Shown here: positions 1-8,589 of the stretch, piece by piece
Layout of the letters: every line of letters begins with the position of its first letter
How positions within the stretch are numbered: the first letter of the stretch is position 1
Source: Cyclobacterium sp.
GTDB lineage: Bacteria; Bacteroidota; Bacteroidia; Cytophagales; Cyclobacteriaceae
NCBI RefSeq assembly: GCF_014762705.1
Contig: NZ_JABURL010000068.1
Coordinates: forward strand, 19,790 to 83,789
Length of the DNA: 64,000 nt
Direction: 5' to 3'
Program-made: the position numbers and the translations under genes
The notes under the pieces: generated by a model
Databases searched by the model: none
Told to the model about the DNA's origin: nothing
What the model saw: the letters and a program-made list of their open reading frames with translations, nothing else

Positions 1-452
1 ACCAGGGGAACACCCAATTCCTTATACAATGCAAAAGTCTGAATGGAAAGCCCTCGCTTTTCAGCCAAATCTTTCATGTTGACCACAAATGCCATAGGGA
101 TGCCCAAATCCAACACTTGTGTTCCCAGTAGAAGGCTGCGCTCCAGGTTACAGGCATCCAAAACCACCAATGCCGCATCAGGCTTTTCCATCCCAAGCCC
201 GTTCAATACCTTTTGTGCAATGATTTCATCCTCAGACTTGGGATACAAACTATAGGTACCTGGTAAATCTATCAACTCAAAGCTTTTATTTCCTATCTGA
301 AAATAGCCCATCATTTTGTCTACCGTCATTCCCGGATAGTTTCCTATCTTCTGATTTAATCCGGTAAGCTGATTGAAAATACTCGATTTACCTACATTGG
401 GGTTACCTATAATCGCAATGCTTTTTACAGCTTTCTTTTCTGACACTTCCAT
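1..452 (-). CDS. feoB: Ferrous iron transport protein B, N-terminal part (cut by window edge)
   Basis: This is the N-terminal 150 codons of FeoB, the inner-membrane Fe(II) transporter; the rest lies beyond base 1. The visible part is the cytosolic G-protein domain. It has the P-loop GNPNVGKS (G1), DLPGTYSL (G3) and NMKD (G4), the classic order for FeoB. The start ATG (450-452) lies only 3 nt after the feoA stop, so feoA and feoB form one operon with feoA first. The family uses GTP hydrolysis to gate iron import. No metal-dependent operator was recognised upstream. Identification rests on the G motifs and on the feoA neighbour. Confidence 0.95.
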   Translation of the reverse strand, partial: MEVSEKKAVKSIAIIGNPNVGKSSIFNQLTGLNQKIGNYPGMTVDKMMGYFQIGNKSFELIDLPGTYSLYPKSEDEIIAQKVLNGLGMEKPDAALVVLDACNLERSLLLGTQVLDLGIPMAFVVNMKDLAEKRGLSIQTFALYKELGVPL

Positions 453-455
453 GTA

Positions 456-683
456 TTAGGATCCTTTTATTTGGATAAGGTCGGCTTCTTCTATTCTTAA
501 TGCGAGAATATTTCCTTCGATTAAAAATGCCATGGGCCCCTTAAATGGAGCTTTTTGGAGAAGACTGATGCTTTTACCGGGCATTACCCCCATTTCCATC
601 ATCCTTACCATCAGGGGTGATGCGGAGATACCTTCGATTTCGTATGTTTGGTTGATTTTAAGTCCGGTTGCAGTCATGAGCAT
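456..683 (-). CDS. feoA: Ferrous iron transport protein A (FeoA, SH3-like)
   Basis: A 75-residue FeoA-family protein, the usual length for this small SH3-like cytosolic partner of FeoB. The pattern of a central methionine/glycine-rich turn (MMEMGVMPGKSI) followed by GPMAFLIEGNILALRIEEAD matches FeoA, where the conserved glycine-containing turn and the last beta strands are diagnostic. Two ATG codons (683 and 677) can start it; the upstream one is used here. The stop is 3 nt from the feoB start, indicating translational coupling. FeoA is thought to modulate FeoB; its exact role is unsettled. Confidence 0.93.
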   Translation of the reverse strand: MLMTATGLKINQTYEIEGISASPLMVRMMEMGVMPGKSISLLQKAPFKGPMAFLIEGNILALRIEEADLIQIKGS

Positions 684-1057
684 TTTGAATTAAAGACCAA
701 TTCCGTTAGATGATTTGAAAAGGCAATTTTAATATATTTTTTGCGGAATAATAAGTATTTCAGCCTTTATTTAGATTGAATAAATAATAATGACAAACTC
801 AGTTCTTTCAATTACATCCATCACCAACTCCATTCAAAAGGAGAGGATTGCCGGGGTTTCCTACAAAGCACTGTTAAAACAAGCGCATTCAATTTCATAA
901 ACCGGAATTCAATTATTATTATAGCTGTAAATGGTTTCCGTAATAATTATCACATCCCGGGAAATCAGTAATGCTTAAACTTGCATAAGATTTGGGTGAA
1001 CCTACTTCTGGTCCACCCGTTTGAAAAATGAATAAATGATAAACTAAAAAAATAGCG
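684..1057. other. Intergenic region between feoA and cstB-like gene
   Basis: These 374 nt separate divergent genes and should hold both promoters. The sequence is AT-rich with no credible ORF. No exact TAnnTTTG element was found on either strand; TAAGATTTG near 985 is one base too long. An imperfect hairpin at 994-1018 is listed separately. No Fur-like or riboswitch structure was recognised. Confidence 0.6.
994..1018 (+). promoter_or_regulatory. Imperfect inverted repeat upstream of the cstB-like gene
   Basis: GGGTGAACC, a 7-nt spacer and GGTCCACCC form a nine-base dyad with one mismatch, 40 nt before the start codon. No T-run follows it, so it is unlikely to be a terminator. It could be a repressor operator (CstR- or BigR-type sulfur sensors control such enzymes in other bacteria) or a 5' UTR hairpin. 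No regulator gene is adjacent, so the role is inference. Confidence 0.3.
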
Positions 1058-2440
1058 ATGTTTTTCGAATTAGTATATGACAAAAGTTTGGCGCAAGCCA
1101 GTTATGTAATAGGATGTCAGGCAGGAGGTGTAGCCGCTGTGATTGATCCAAAAAGAGATGTGGACACCTATCTGGAAATAGCCAAAGCCAATAATATGAA
1201 AATCACTCATATTTTGGAAACACACATCCATGCTGACTTTCTGAGTGGTTCCCGGGAGCTGGCCAAACTGACAGGTGCGCAGATGTACCTTTCCGATATG
1301 GGAGATAAAGACTGGAAATATGAATTTCCCCACAACAAACTGAAGGAAGGGGATCATGTTAAATTGGGCAATCTGGACTTCGAAGTGTTGCATACTCCGG
1401 GCCATACCCCGGAAAGTATTAGTTTTCTGCTTACCGACAATCCCGCCACCCAGGAACCGGTAATGCTTTTCACGGGAGATTTCGTGTTTGTAGGGGATGT
1501 GGGAAGACCAGATTTGCTTGAACAAGCTGCAGGATTGAAAGGCACCCAGGATATTGGCGCAGCCCAAATGTACGATTCCCTTAAGACATTTAACAAACTA
1601 CAAGATTTTATTCAGGTCTGGCCTGGTCATGGAGCCGGCTCTGCCTGTGGAAAATCTCTCGGAGCGGTACCCGTCTCCACTGTTGGCTATGAGAAAATCA
1701 GGAATTGGGCTTTACAGTTGCTAGCCGATAAAGCAGCATTCAGCAAAGAGCTTTTGGCTGATCAGCCAGAGCCTCCCCGGTATTTTGCCATGATGAAAAA
1801 GCTCAACAAAGTTGACCGAAAGCTGTTGACCGAAGTACCGAAAATCGAAAACCTTACCCAAAAGGCATTTGAAAAAGCCAAAAAAGAAGGATTGAAAATC
1901 ATCGATGTTCGCACACCGGAAGCTTTTTCCAAGGGTTTTCTGAAAGGTTCTCTGAACATCCCGAATACCAACACCTTCTCCACCTGGATGGGCTGGTACA
2001 TGGATTATGATGAATTCTTTGTGCTGATCGCCGAAGAAAATGAGGTAGAAGAGCTTACCCGTAAATTGATGAGAATCGGTTTGGATAACATACAAGGATA
2101 CATTACTCCCGGACAATTGGCCGACATTGAAGGAAAAGCCTTGGAAAATTACCAGGCCATCGATAAAAAGGAGGTTGAGCAGCAGCTCGAAAAAGGAACC
2201 GTGCAGGTAATTGATGTGCGGGGAGCCTCTGAATACAAAAAAGGCCATATCGAAGGGGCGAAAAATCTTTTTGTAGGTAAGCTGGACCAGAACCTGGATA
2301 AAGTTTCCAGGGAAAAGCCCGTAATTGTCCATTGTCAAAGTGGTGGCCGGGCGGCCATCGCCTATTCTCTGCTAAGGGCCAATGGCTTCGATAATATTTC
2401 CAACTATGCCGGAGGCTGGGAAGACTGGAGCAATAATTAA
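1058..2440 (+). CDS. CstB-type persulfide dioxygenase with pseudo-rhodanese and rhodanese domains
   Basis: A 460-residue cytosolic protein with three domains in the order known for CstB. Residues 1-240 are a metallo-beta-lactamase fold with THIHADF and HTPGHTPES metal motifs and PGHGAGSACGKS; the HxHxDF form, with Phe in place of the last His, is shared with the second copy in this window. Residues ~275-360 are a rhodanese-like domain without a catalytic Cys (pseudo-rhodanese). Residues ~370-460 are an active rhodanese with the loop HCQSGGR. Family role: glutathione-independent oxidation of low-molecular-weight persulfides to sulfite/thiosulfate. It is monocistronic, with its own terminator. 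A paralogue lies at 36686-38107. Confidence 0.9.
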   Translation: MFFELVYDKSLAQASYVIGCQAGGVAAVIDPKRDVDTYLEIAKANNMKITHILETHIHADFLSGSRELAKLTGAQMYLSDMGDKDWKYEFPHNKLKEGDHVKLGNLDFEVLHTPGHTPESISFLLTDNPATQEPVMLFTGDFVFVGDVGRPDLLEQAAGLKGTQDIGAAQMYDSLKTFNKLQDFIQVWPGHGAGSACGKSLGAVPVSTVGYEKIRNWALQLLADKAAFSKELLADQPEPPRYFAMMKKLNKVDRKLLTEVPKIENLTQKAFEKAKKEGLKIIDVRTPEAFSKGFLKGSLNIPNTNTFSTWMGWYMDYDEFFVLIAEENEVEELTRKLMRIGLDNIQGYITPGQLADIEGKALENYQAIDKKEVEQQLEKGTVQVIDVRGASEYKKGHIEGAKNLFVGKLDQNLDKVSREKPVIVHCQSGGRAAIAYSLLRANGFDNISNYAGGWEDWSNN

Positions 2441-2463
2441 TAAGCCAAACAGCTGACAGTAAG

Positions 2464-2497
2464 GCGGGACATCCCATGGATGCCCCGCTTTTTTTTT
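2464..2497 (+). terminator. Rho-independent terminator of the cstB-like gene
   Basis: GCGGG-A-CATCC, loop cat, GGATG-C-CCCGC form an eleven-position stem with one A/C mismatch, followed by nine T residues (2489-2497). It lies 23 nt past the stop codon. This is the clearest intrinsic terminator in the window. Confidence 0.92.
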
Positions 2498-2653
2498 AAG
2501 GCAATTTTTCGGTTTCAATCATGCCGGTTGACGCTCCATTTGGCATTGAAAAAGGGGGTGTGTTTAATAATCGGATTAATTTTCGTTTGAAACCATGTTT
2601 TGGCACCATTCTGGGGATTAAAATGCCCGGAATAACTTCTATATTTACCCCGG

Positions 2654-4120
2654 ATGAAAACAGCATTAGAACAACTGAATAAGGAACTGGCAAGCCTGGA
2701 GCAGGCCTTAATAGAAACCAGCCAAAAGCATCAAAAATACATAGAAGGGATTCCTGAAAGCTCCCAGGCAGCTGCCAGAAACCTGATCCAATACCTCTTT
2801 TTCAGAAGTGAGGACAGGAAAGCTTTGCAGGAAAAGCTGCATTTGTACGGCCTCTCCGCACTATCCAACTCAGAAAACCATATTCACAGGCAAATTCAGG
2901 TCATTCGGGAACGCCTTGGGCACCACTACAAGCCGGAGGAACTCAACCCCTGCACCTATACGTACAGCCAGGCTCAATTGGCAGAGAACAGCCGGGTTTT
3001 ATTTGGCCCACCAGAAAATCAGGGAGTACCGACAATAATGGTAACCTTTGACACGGGTTTTGCCGATGATCCGGATTTGGTGGAAAACCTAATGGTCCAG
3101 GGCATGAATGTGGCCCGAATCAACTGCGCCCACGATGATGAAAAGGTCTGGAAAGCCATGATTGACCAAATTCGTGAGGCAGAAAAAAAGACAGGAAAGC
3201 ATTGCAAGATACACATGGACCTGGCAGGTCCAAAAATCAGAACCGTATTATTGGGTAAGGGCAAAAAGAAAGGAAAGGTTAAAGTATCCGTAGGGGATAC
3301 CATTTGGCTTTCCGAGAACATGGACCATTTCAGCGAGGATCAGGTCGTGTTGCATCCGAATGAGGAGGGCATTATTTCTTCCTTGGTACCCGGGCACCGG
3401 GTTTTTATTGATGACGGGGAGATCGGAGGTAGGGTCACTCAAACCGAAAATGGAAACGCAGCTGTGGTCCTGGACAGGGTTTCTTCCAAAAAAGGAAAGA
3501 TCAAATCAGAGAAAGGCATCAATTTTCCGGACACCACCTTCAACATCTCCTCTTTGACCGATTATGACAAGACATGCCTGCCTTTTATTTGCAGCCATGC
3601 AGACCTCATTGGCTATTCCTTCGTGAAAAACACAGGAGATATTCGACATCTTCGGAAAGAGTTGCAAAAAATAGGTGGTCGCCGTCCTGACCTGGTGTAT
3701 CAAATCGAAACTACGGATTCAGTGGCCAATTTACCGGCATTGCTTTCGGAAGGCATGATGCACCCACCTTGTGTAATCATGATTGCCCGTGGATACCTGG
3801 CCGTAGAAATTGGTTTTGAACGTATGGGAGAAATTCAGGAGGAAATCCTTTGGATCTGCGAAGCTGCCCATGTGCCTGTAGTATGGGCCACACAGGTATT
3901 GGAAAACCTACATAAATCTGGAATGCCCACCCGCTCTGAAATAACCGATGCAGGCCAGGCTGCACTTGCTGAATGCATCATGATTAATAAAGGCAAGCAC
4001 ACAATCTCCGTTTTGAAAAGCCTTAAAAAAATCATGAAATGGACAGGCGGACGCAGAACTAAAAAGAGATTTACCCTTAGCCGCTTGTCCATTGCGGAAA
4101 ACTTTATTCAATCTACTTAA
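2654..4120 (+). CDS. Pyruvate kinase-like protein with altered active site
   Basis: A 488-residue protein: an N-terminal helical extension of about 120 residues, then a pyruvate kinase barrel (MVTFDTGFADDPDLV; ARINCAHDD; MDLAGPKIRT; ARGYLAVEIG; WATQVLENL; PTRSEITDAG). The usual C-terminal allosteric domain is absent; the chain ends soon after the barrel. This extended type occurs in several phyla. Two catalytic positions differ from the canonical enzyme: the Lys of the KIE(T/N) motif is Gln350 (codon CAA at 3701), and the Asp of ARGD, a Mg/Mn ligand, is Tyr381 (codon TAC at 3794). Arg155, Glu352 and Thr413 are kept. Transferase activity is therefore doubtful. It stands alone and unlinked to glycolytic genes. 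Confidence 0.82.
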   Translation: MKTALEQLNKELASLEQALIETSQKHQKYIEGIPESSQAAARNLIQYLFFRSEDRKALQEKLHLYGLSALSNSENHIHRQIQVIRERLGHHYKPEELNPCTYTYSQAQLAENSRVLFGPPENQGVPTIMVTFDTGFADDPDLVENLMVQGMNVARINCAHDDEKVWKAMIDQIREAEKKTGKHCKIHMDLAGPKIRTVLLGKGKKKGKVKVSVGDTIWLSENMDHFSEDQVVLHPNEEGIISSLVPGHRVFIDDGEIGGRVTQTENGNAAVVLDRVSSKKGKIKSEKGINFPDTTFNISSLTDYDKTCLPFICSHADLIGYSFVKNTGDIRHLRKELQKIGGRRPDLVYQIETTDSVANLPALLSEGMMHPPCVIMIARGYLAVEIGFERMGEIQEEILWICEAAHVPVVWATQVLENLHKSGMPTRSEITDAGQAALAECIMINKGKHTISVLKSLKKIMKWTGGRRTKKRFTLSRLSIAENFIQST

Positions 4121-4264
4121 AGTGGGGCGGTTATTCTTTGACAGCAGCTGGCTTCATTTTTTACCAGGCTCATTATCAAAATAGTTGCTTGATTCGTCTT
4201 GGAAAGTCATTTGTACAGATAGCTAAAAAAATCGCAAATAGAAAGCCAAAAATTAGTAATTGTA

Positions 4265-5431
4265 TTAGTTGGAATCCGGTTCCAAATTAAAGTATAATAC
4301 TGGTTTTTTTGTTTTATCGCCGCTGCCACTGGCGAAAAAAGACACCTGTAAGCTTCCCAATGAGAAGAAAACCAGTCCTTTACTGCGTCCGCTAATCAGT
4401 CTCTGTAATACATTTGGCGGCAAGGGGATATCCATTACCTGATCATTACCCTTTGGTACAAACATATCGATAATCATTTGTTCGTTAAAAAGTTCTGTCT
4501 TTACACGTCCTTGTGCCAATGATTCATAGGTGAGTGTAGTTGCATCCCAATCTGTATTTCCACCAATAATTTCTACGACCCTGAGTCTGCAAAACTCATC
4601 TTCCGGCACGGGCACCTGTTGGCTCGAAAAGACGGCCAATCTCAACAATCCCCAACCATCAACAGTCCCCTTGACCTGAGAAAGATCCCATTTTAACAAT
4701 GTGCTCAGCTCATGAGAAACACTCAAAAGTGGAATATCACCAGTACCCCAACCTGACAGATTTTTGTCAGTATATTTAAAATCAACCATTCCCGCATCAT
4801 CTACTACCACCGAATTGCCAAAGGAGGCCGGCTTTTTTGGTTCTGGGTGGTAGGGCAGAGCATTTGCCGATGGACTCAGGTTTTCGTCTTTATCGTAAAA
4901 AACCCTTACATTCCGGACATCGAGGTAATACGCATTGACACCCCAGTCCATCAGCGCAAAATGGCCTGTCAACTGATCTCCTTTTTGATAGTCCAAATTG
5001 TCGGGACTAAACCTTATCGTATACCAGGTGGCAGTATCTTCCAAATCAAATTCCATTAAATTCGAATGATGGTCTACCCCTTTCTGATTAGGGGAAAATA
5101 AGCGCATGTTAATTCTCCGGATTGGATGGCTTGATCTTACTTCGGCTTCCATCCAAAGGGGCACCCCGGAAGGGATTTCCTTGGGTAAGGTTATGGGGTG
5201 TTGCATGATCGCCCACCAGACATTATACCTGTCATCCTCCGCATTTACATGGAAGCGTAAAAATCCATTTTGTCGTTCAATTGAGGTCTCAACCTGCCCA
5301 TCGCCATAGAGCGAATTCCAGGTTATCGGATCAGCTGCCTGGTAATCCATGGCATCAGTCCACTCAAATTGTTGGCCTGATGAAAAATTTGCTAAAAAAG
5401 TGAACAGTAGATAAGTGATTAGTTTTTTCAT
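4265..5431 (-). CDS. Secreted protein of unknown function, possible carbohydrate-binding modules
   Basis: A 388-residue protein with a clear signal peptide (MKKLITYLLF..., cleavage probably after SSGQ). The mature chain is rich in beta-type sequence and aromatic residues. It looks like two beta-sandwich halves, about residues 20-190 and 190-385; the second half resembles the DNRLRE/CBM96-like proteins that bind surface glycans (WDLSQVKGTVDGWGLLRLAVF). No catalytic motif was recognised. It diverges from the secreted GH78 rhamnosidase gene at 5694, sharing a 262-nt intergenic region with a small dyad, which suggests a common role in glycan use. The exact function is unknown. Confidence 0.6.
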   Translation of the reverse strand: MKKLITYLLFTFLANFSSGQQFEWTDAMDYQAADPITWNSLYGDGQVETSIERQNGFLRFHVNAEDDRYNVWWAIMQHPITLPKEIPSGVPLWMEAEVRSSHPIRRINMRLFSPNQKGVDHHSNLMEFDLEDTATWYTIRFSPDNLDYQKGDQLTGHFALMDWGVNAYYLDVRNVRVFYDKDENLSPSANALPYHPEPKKPASFGNSVVVDDAGMVDFKYTDKNLSGWGTGDIPLLSVSHELSTLLKWDLSQVKGTVDGWGLLRLAVFSSQQVPVPEDEFCRLRVVEIIGGNTDWDATTLTYESLAQGRVKTELFNEQMIIDMFVPKGNDQVMDIPLPPNVLQRLISGRSKGLVFFSLGSLQVSFFASGSGDKTKKPVLYFNLEPDSN

Positions 5432-5475
5432 TTATGTATTTTAAAATATCAATCATTTGCCCCATTGTCAAATTA

Positions 5476-5490
5476 TCATCCATAGGATGA
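5476..5490. promoter_or_regulatory. Small dyad between divergent glycan genes
   Basis: TCATCC-ATA-GGATGA is a perfect 6+3+6 palindrome 45 nt upstream of the minus-strand secreted protein start and about 200 nt upstream of the rhamnosidase start. Its position fits an operator for a sugar-responsive regulator, but there is no regulator nearby and the repeat is short. Weak call. Confidence 0.25.
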
Positions 5491-5693
5491 CAGTTAATAT
5501 ACGAATAAAGAACACTGTACGCTTAATTCGCCCGCGATAAACAGTTTTTATTAAGTAAGAAATTCTGTTTTTGAAAGAATTTAGTCCTATTTTAAGAATA
5601 TATTTCTTCGGTTTTATCCTATCAAACGGGACAGTGCGGGACAGGCTATTCCCAAAACTTGCTTATTTTTACTCAATCCTAATGCCTTTTCTT

Positions 5694-8555
5694 ATGAAAA
5701 ACATCGTGATTTGTTGGCTGCTTTCCCTGCTGCTATACCATTCTGCCCTGGCCGGCGGCGATTTGACTCCTACCTTCCTCAGGGTGGAATACCGAACGAA
5801 TCCCTTTACTGACGAGGAAAAACCCCGTTTTAGCTGGATTCTGGAATCAGCCACAAAGGATCAATACCAAACTGCTTATCGGGTGCTGGTGGCAAGTGAT
5901 GCTGCGCTATTGGAAGCAGGTAAAGCCGACTTGTGGGACAGCGGCAAAATCAGCGGCGAACAGACTTCTCAGATCGAGTATCAAGGCAAGCCGCTTTCCT
6001 CCCGGCAACAGTGCTTCTGGAAAGTACTTAGCTGGGATAAGCACGGAGAGCAGGGCAGGTGGAGTGATGCTGCCACCTGGGAAATGGCCTTACTGCACCC
6101 GGGTGATTGGCAAAGTGCCTGGATTGGAAAGGATTTTAGTGCCAGGACAGCGCCGGTACCATTCAAAGGAAAGGAATTGCACCTGCCTCCCGCCCCCATT
6201 TTCCGAAAAGAAATCTACATTGAGCAAAAAGTAAAGAAAGCCCGATTATATATCACTGCATTAGGACTCTACGAATTTAAAATAAATGGCAACCGGGTAG
6301 GTAAGGATTACCTGGCACCGGGCTGGACAGACTACGACAAGCGGGTATACTACCAGGCATACGATGTCACCGATCAATTAACGGCAGGAACACAGGTTTT
6401 GCAGGCCCGCTTATCCTACGGCTGGTATAGCGGCTATATTGGATATGCATTATTGGTTGGCAACCCCGTGGCGAGGGCATTCTATGGGGACATACCGGCA
6501 CTGAAAGCACAGCTGGAACTCACTTATGAAAACGGGCAAACCCTGACCGTGGCAACAGGTCCTGACTGGAAGGTAAACTCCGGGGGGCTTTTGGAATCGG
6601 ATATCTTACATGGAGAAACCTACGATGCAGGTAAGGAGCCAGAAGGCTGGCACCTCCCCGGATACGAAGACAGCGGTTGGGATCCGGCCGAACGCATTGC
6701 TGTTGGCGAACGCAATTTGCAGCTATATCCCGCACAGCCGGTTCAGGTCACGGACAGCCTTTCGCCAGTGTCCATTAGAGAACTGGAAGACGGAAAACAC
6801 ATCATAGACATGGGACAAAATTTCGCCGGCCTGATTCAGTTAAATGTAAAGGGGCAGGCAGGAGATAAAATCGTACTCCGGTTTGGGGAAATGCTTCATC
6901 CGGACGGACGCCTTATGGTCGAAAATCTCCGCATGGCAAGAGCTACGGACACCTACATTTTAAAAGGTGATCCAGAGGGAGAGGAATGGGTTCCTGGTTT
7001 TACCTATCACGGTTTCCAATACGTAGAGGTGACAGGCTTTCCGGGGACGCCCAAAAAAGAAAATTTTACTGGTTTAGTGCTCGGATCAAATACGCCCAAA
7101 GCGGGGCATTTTGAAACCGATCATCCCATGGTTAACCAACTGTACAAAAACATCGTTTGGACGCAGCGGGCCAATTTTGTAGATATCCCTACAGATTGTC
7201 CGCAGCGGGACGAACGGATGGGTTGGACCGGAGACGCCCAGATTTATGGCGGCACCTCGGCTTTAAATATGGATGTGGCCGCTTTTTTCACCAAATGGAT
7301 CCGGGATTTGCAGGATGCTCAATGGGATTACGGTGCCTATCCCGACTATGCGCCTGCTCCACGCGTAAGGGCTACCGATACCTTTGCCCCCGGTTGGATG
7401 GAGGCGGGCATCATCAATCCCTATGAGATGTACCGTGCCTATGGAGATACCCGGATCATAGAGAGGTCCTGGGAAAACATGGAAAAATTCATGGCTTTTC
7501 ATGGCAAACGAAGTGGCGAACAGTATTTTTATCCGGAAGGATCTTTTGCAGATCTAAACCCAAAAGGGGGATACGGAGATTGGCTTTCCGTCGGAAAGAA
7601 GACTCCTCCTGATTTACTAGCTACGATATATTACGGTTATACAGCCCAATTGATGGCCGAAATGGCCAATGCCATTGGCAAACCTTCCCGGTACCAACAC
7701 TATCGCCAACTGGCCGGAAAAATCAAATCTGCTTTTGCTGCCCATTACCTTGATGAGGCCTCAGGCAAGCTGACTACTAACCCCAAACCCTACGGAGATG
7801 GAGCCGGATACGTGGACGGACAGCTGGGTTTTTCGGGACATACCCAGACTGCTTATGCCAATGCCATTTACCATGATTTTCTTACCGAATCGCAAGAAAA
7901 AGTGGCAGGAATACATCTGGCCGGCCTGGTGGAAGAAAATGACGGCAAACTGGCCACCGGTTTTCTAGGCGTAAAACAATTGTTGCCCGCATTGTCAGCA
8001 ACAGGCCGGTCCGATCTGGCCTTTCAATTGCTATTAAACACCGAATATCCTTCCTGGGGCTTTGAGATTGAAAACGGAGCTACCACCATATGGGAACGCT
8101 GGGACAGCTATGTAAAAAATGATCCTGAAAAAATGGAATCTTTAAATGCGGGCATGAATTCATTTAGCCACTATGCTTTTGGTTCCGTTTATGAATGGAT
8201 GTTTCGAAATATGGTAGGTATTAAACCTGATTTACCCGGGTACAAGTCCTTTACCATTGCCCCTGAGATCCCAGTAAATGAAATCAGACGGGTGCATGGA
8301 AGCTACCATTCCATTCATGGAGAAATCATCAGCTCCTGGAGGAAAATTAAAGATAACCTGGTTCTTGAAGTGCTCATCCCGGTAAATACCAGAGCAGTTA
8401 TTCTGATCCCAACAAGTGATCCGAATTCGGTGTCACTTGACGATAAATCCCTGCAAGAACATAAGGACCTAAACCCTGGTCCTTTTACCGGGGGAAAGCT
8501 GGAGCTAACGCTGGGATCGGGCAGGTATCGGATTGAAAGCAAGTTGGGTCACTGA
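5694..8555 (+). CDS. Secreted alpha-L-rhamnosidase, GH78
   Basis: A 953-residue GH78 enzyme. The start at 5694 is preferred because it gives a standard signal peptide (MKNIVICWLLSLLLYHSALA); ATG 5682 and a TTG at 5571 are in frame upstream. Domain order follows the family: N-terminal beta-sandwich domains to ~residue 430, an (alpha/alpha)6 barrel ~ residues 460-850, and a C-terminal beta-sandwich. The signature DCPQRDERMGWTGD begins at residue 501, with Glu507 as likely general acid; Glu801 in IWERW fits the catalytic base. Role: hydrolysis of terminal alpha-L-rhamnose from plant or algal polysaccharides or glycosides, in the periplasm or outside. It converges on the kinase pair at 8590 with 34 nt between stops. 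Confidence 0.93.
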   Translation: MKNIVICWLLSLLLYHSALAGGDLTPTFLRVEYRTNPFTDEEKPRFSWILESATKDQYQTAYRVLVASDAALLEAGKADLWDSGKISGEQTSQIEYQGKPLSSRQQCFWKVLSWDKHGEQGRWSDAATWEMALLHPGDWQSAWIGKDFSARTAPVPFKGKELHLPPAPIFRKEIYIEQKVKKARLYITALGLYEFKINGNRVGKDYLAPGWTDYDKRVYYQAYDVTDQLTAGTQVLQARLSYGWYSGYIGYALLVGNPVARAFYGDIPALKAQLELTYENGQTLTVATGPDWKVNSGGLLESDILHGETYDAGKEPEGWHLPGYEDSGWDPAERIAVGERNLQLYPAQPVQVTDSLSPVSIRELEDGKHIIDMGQNFAGLIQLNVKGQAGDKIVLRFGEMLHPDGRLMVENLRMARATDTYILKGDPEGEEWVPGFTYHGFQYVEVTGFPGTPKKENFTGLVLGSNTPKAGHFETDHPMVNQLYKNIVWTQRANFVDIPTDCPQRDERMGWTGDAQIYGGTSALNMDVAAFFTKWIRDLQDAQWDYGAYPDYAPAPRVRATDTFAPGWMEAGIINPYEMYRAYGDTRIIERSWENMEKFMAFHGKRSGEQYFYPEGSFADLNPKGGYGDWLSVGKKTPPDLLATIYYGYTAQLMAEMANAIGKPSRYQHYRQLAGKIKSAFAAHYLDEASGKLTTNPKPYGDGAGYVDGQLGFSGHTQTAYANAIYHDFLTESQEKVAGIHLAGLVEENDGKLATGFLGVKQLLPALSATGRSDLAFQLLLNTEYPSWGFEIENGATTIWERWDSYVKNDPEKMESLNAGMNSFSHYAFGSVYEWMFRNMVGIKPDLPGYKSFTIAPEIPVNEIRRVHGSYHSIHGEIISSWRKIKDNLVLEVLIPVNTRAVILIPTSDPNSVSLDDKSLQEHKDLNPGPFTGGKLELTLGSGRYRIESKLGH

Positions 8556-8589
8556 TCCGCTAAAGTGGGATTACAGGAAACACTTTATG

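Noticed and set aside
1070..2477. Minus-strand frames of up to 205 codons opposite the cstB-like gene
   Set aside because: They are antisense shadows of a gene with clear domain motifs.
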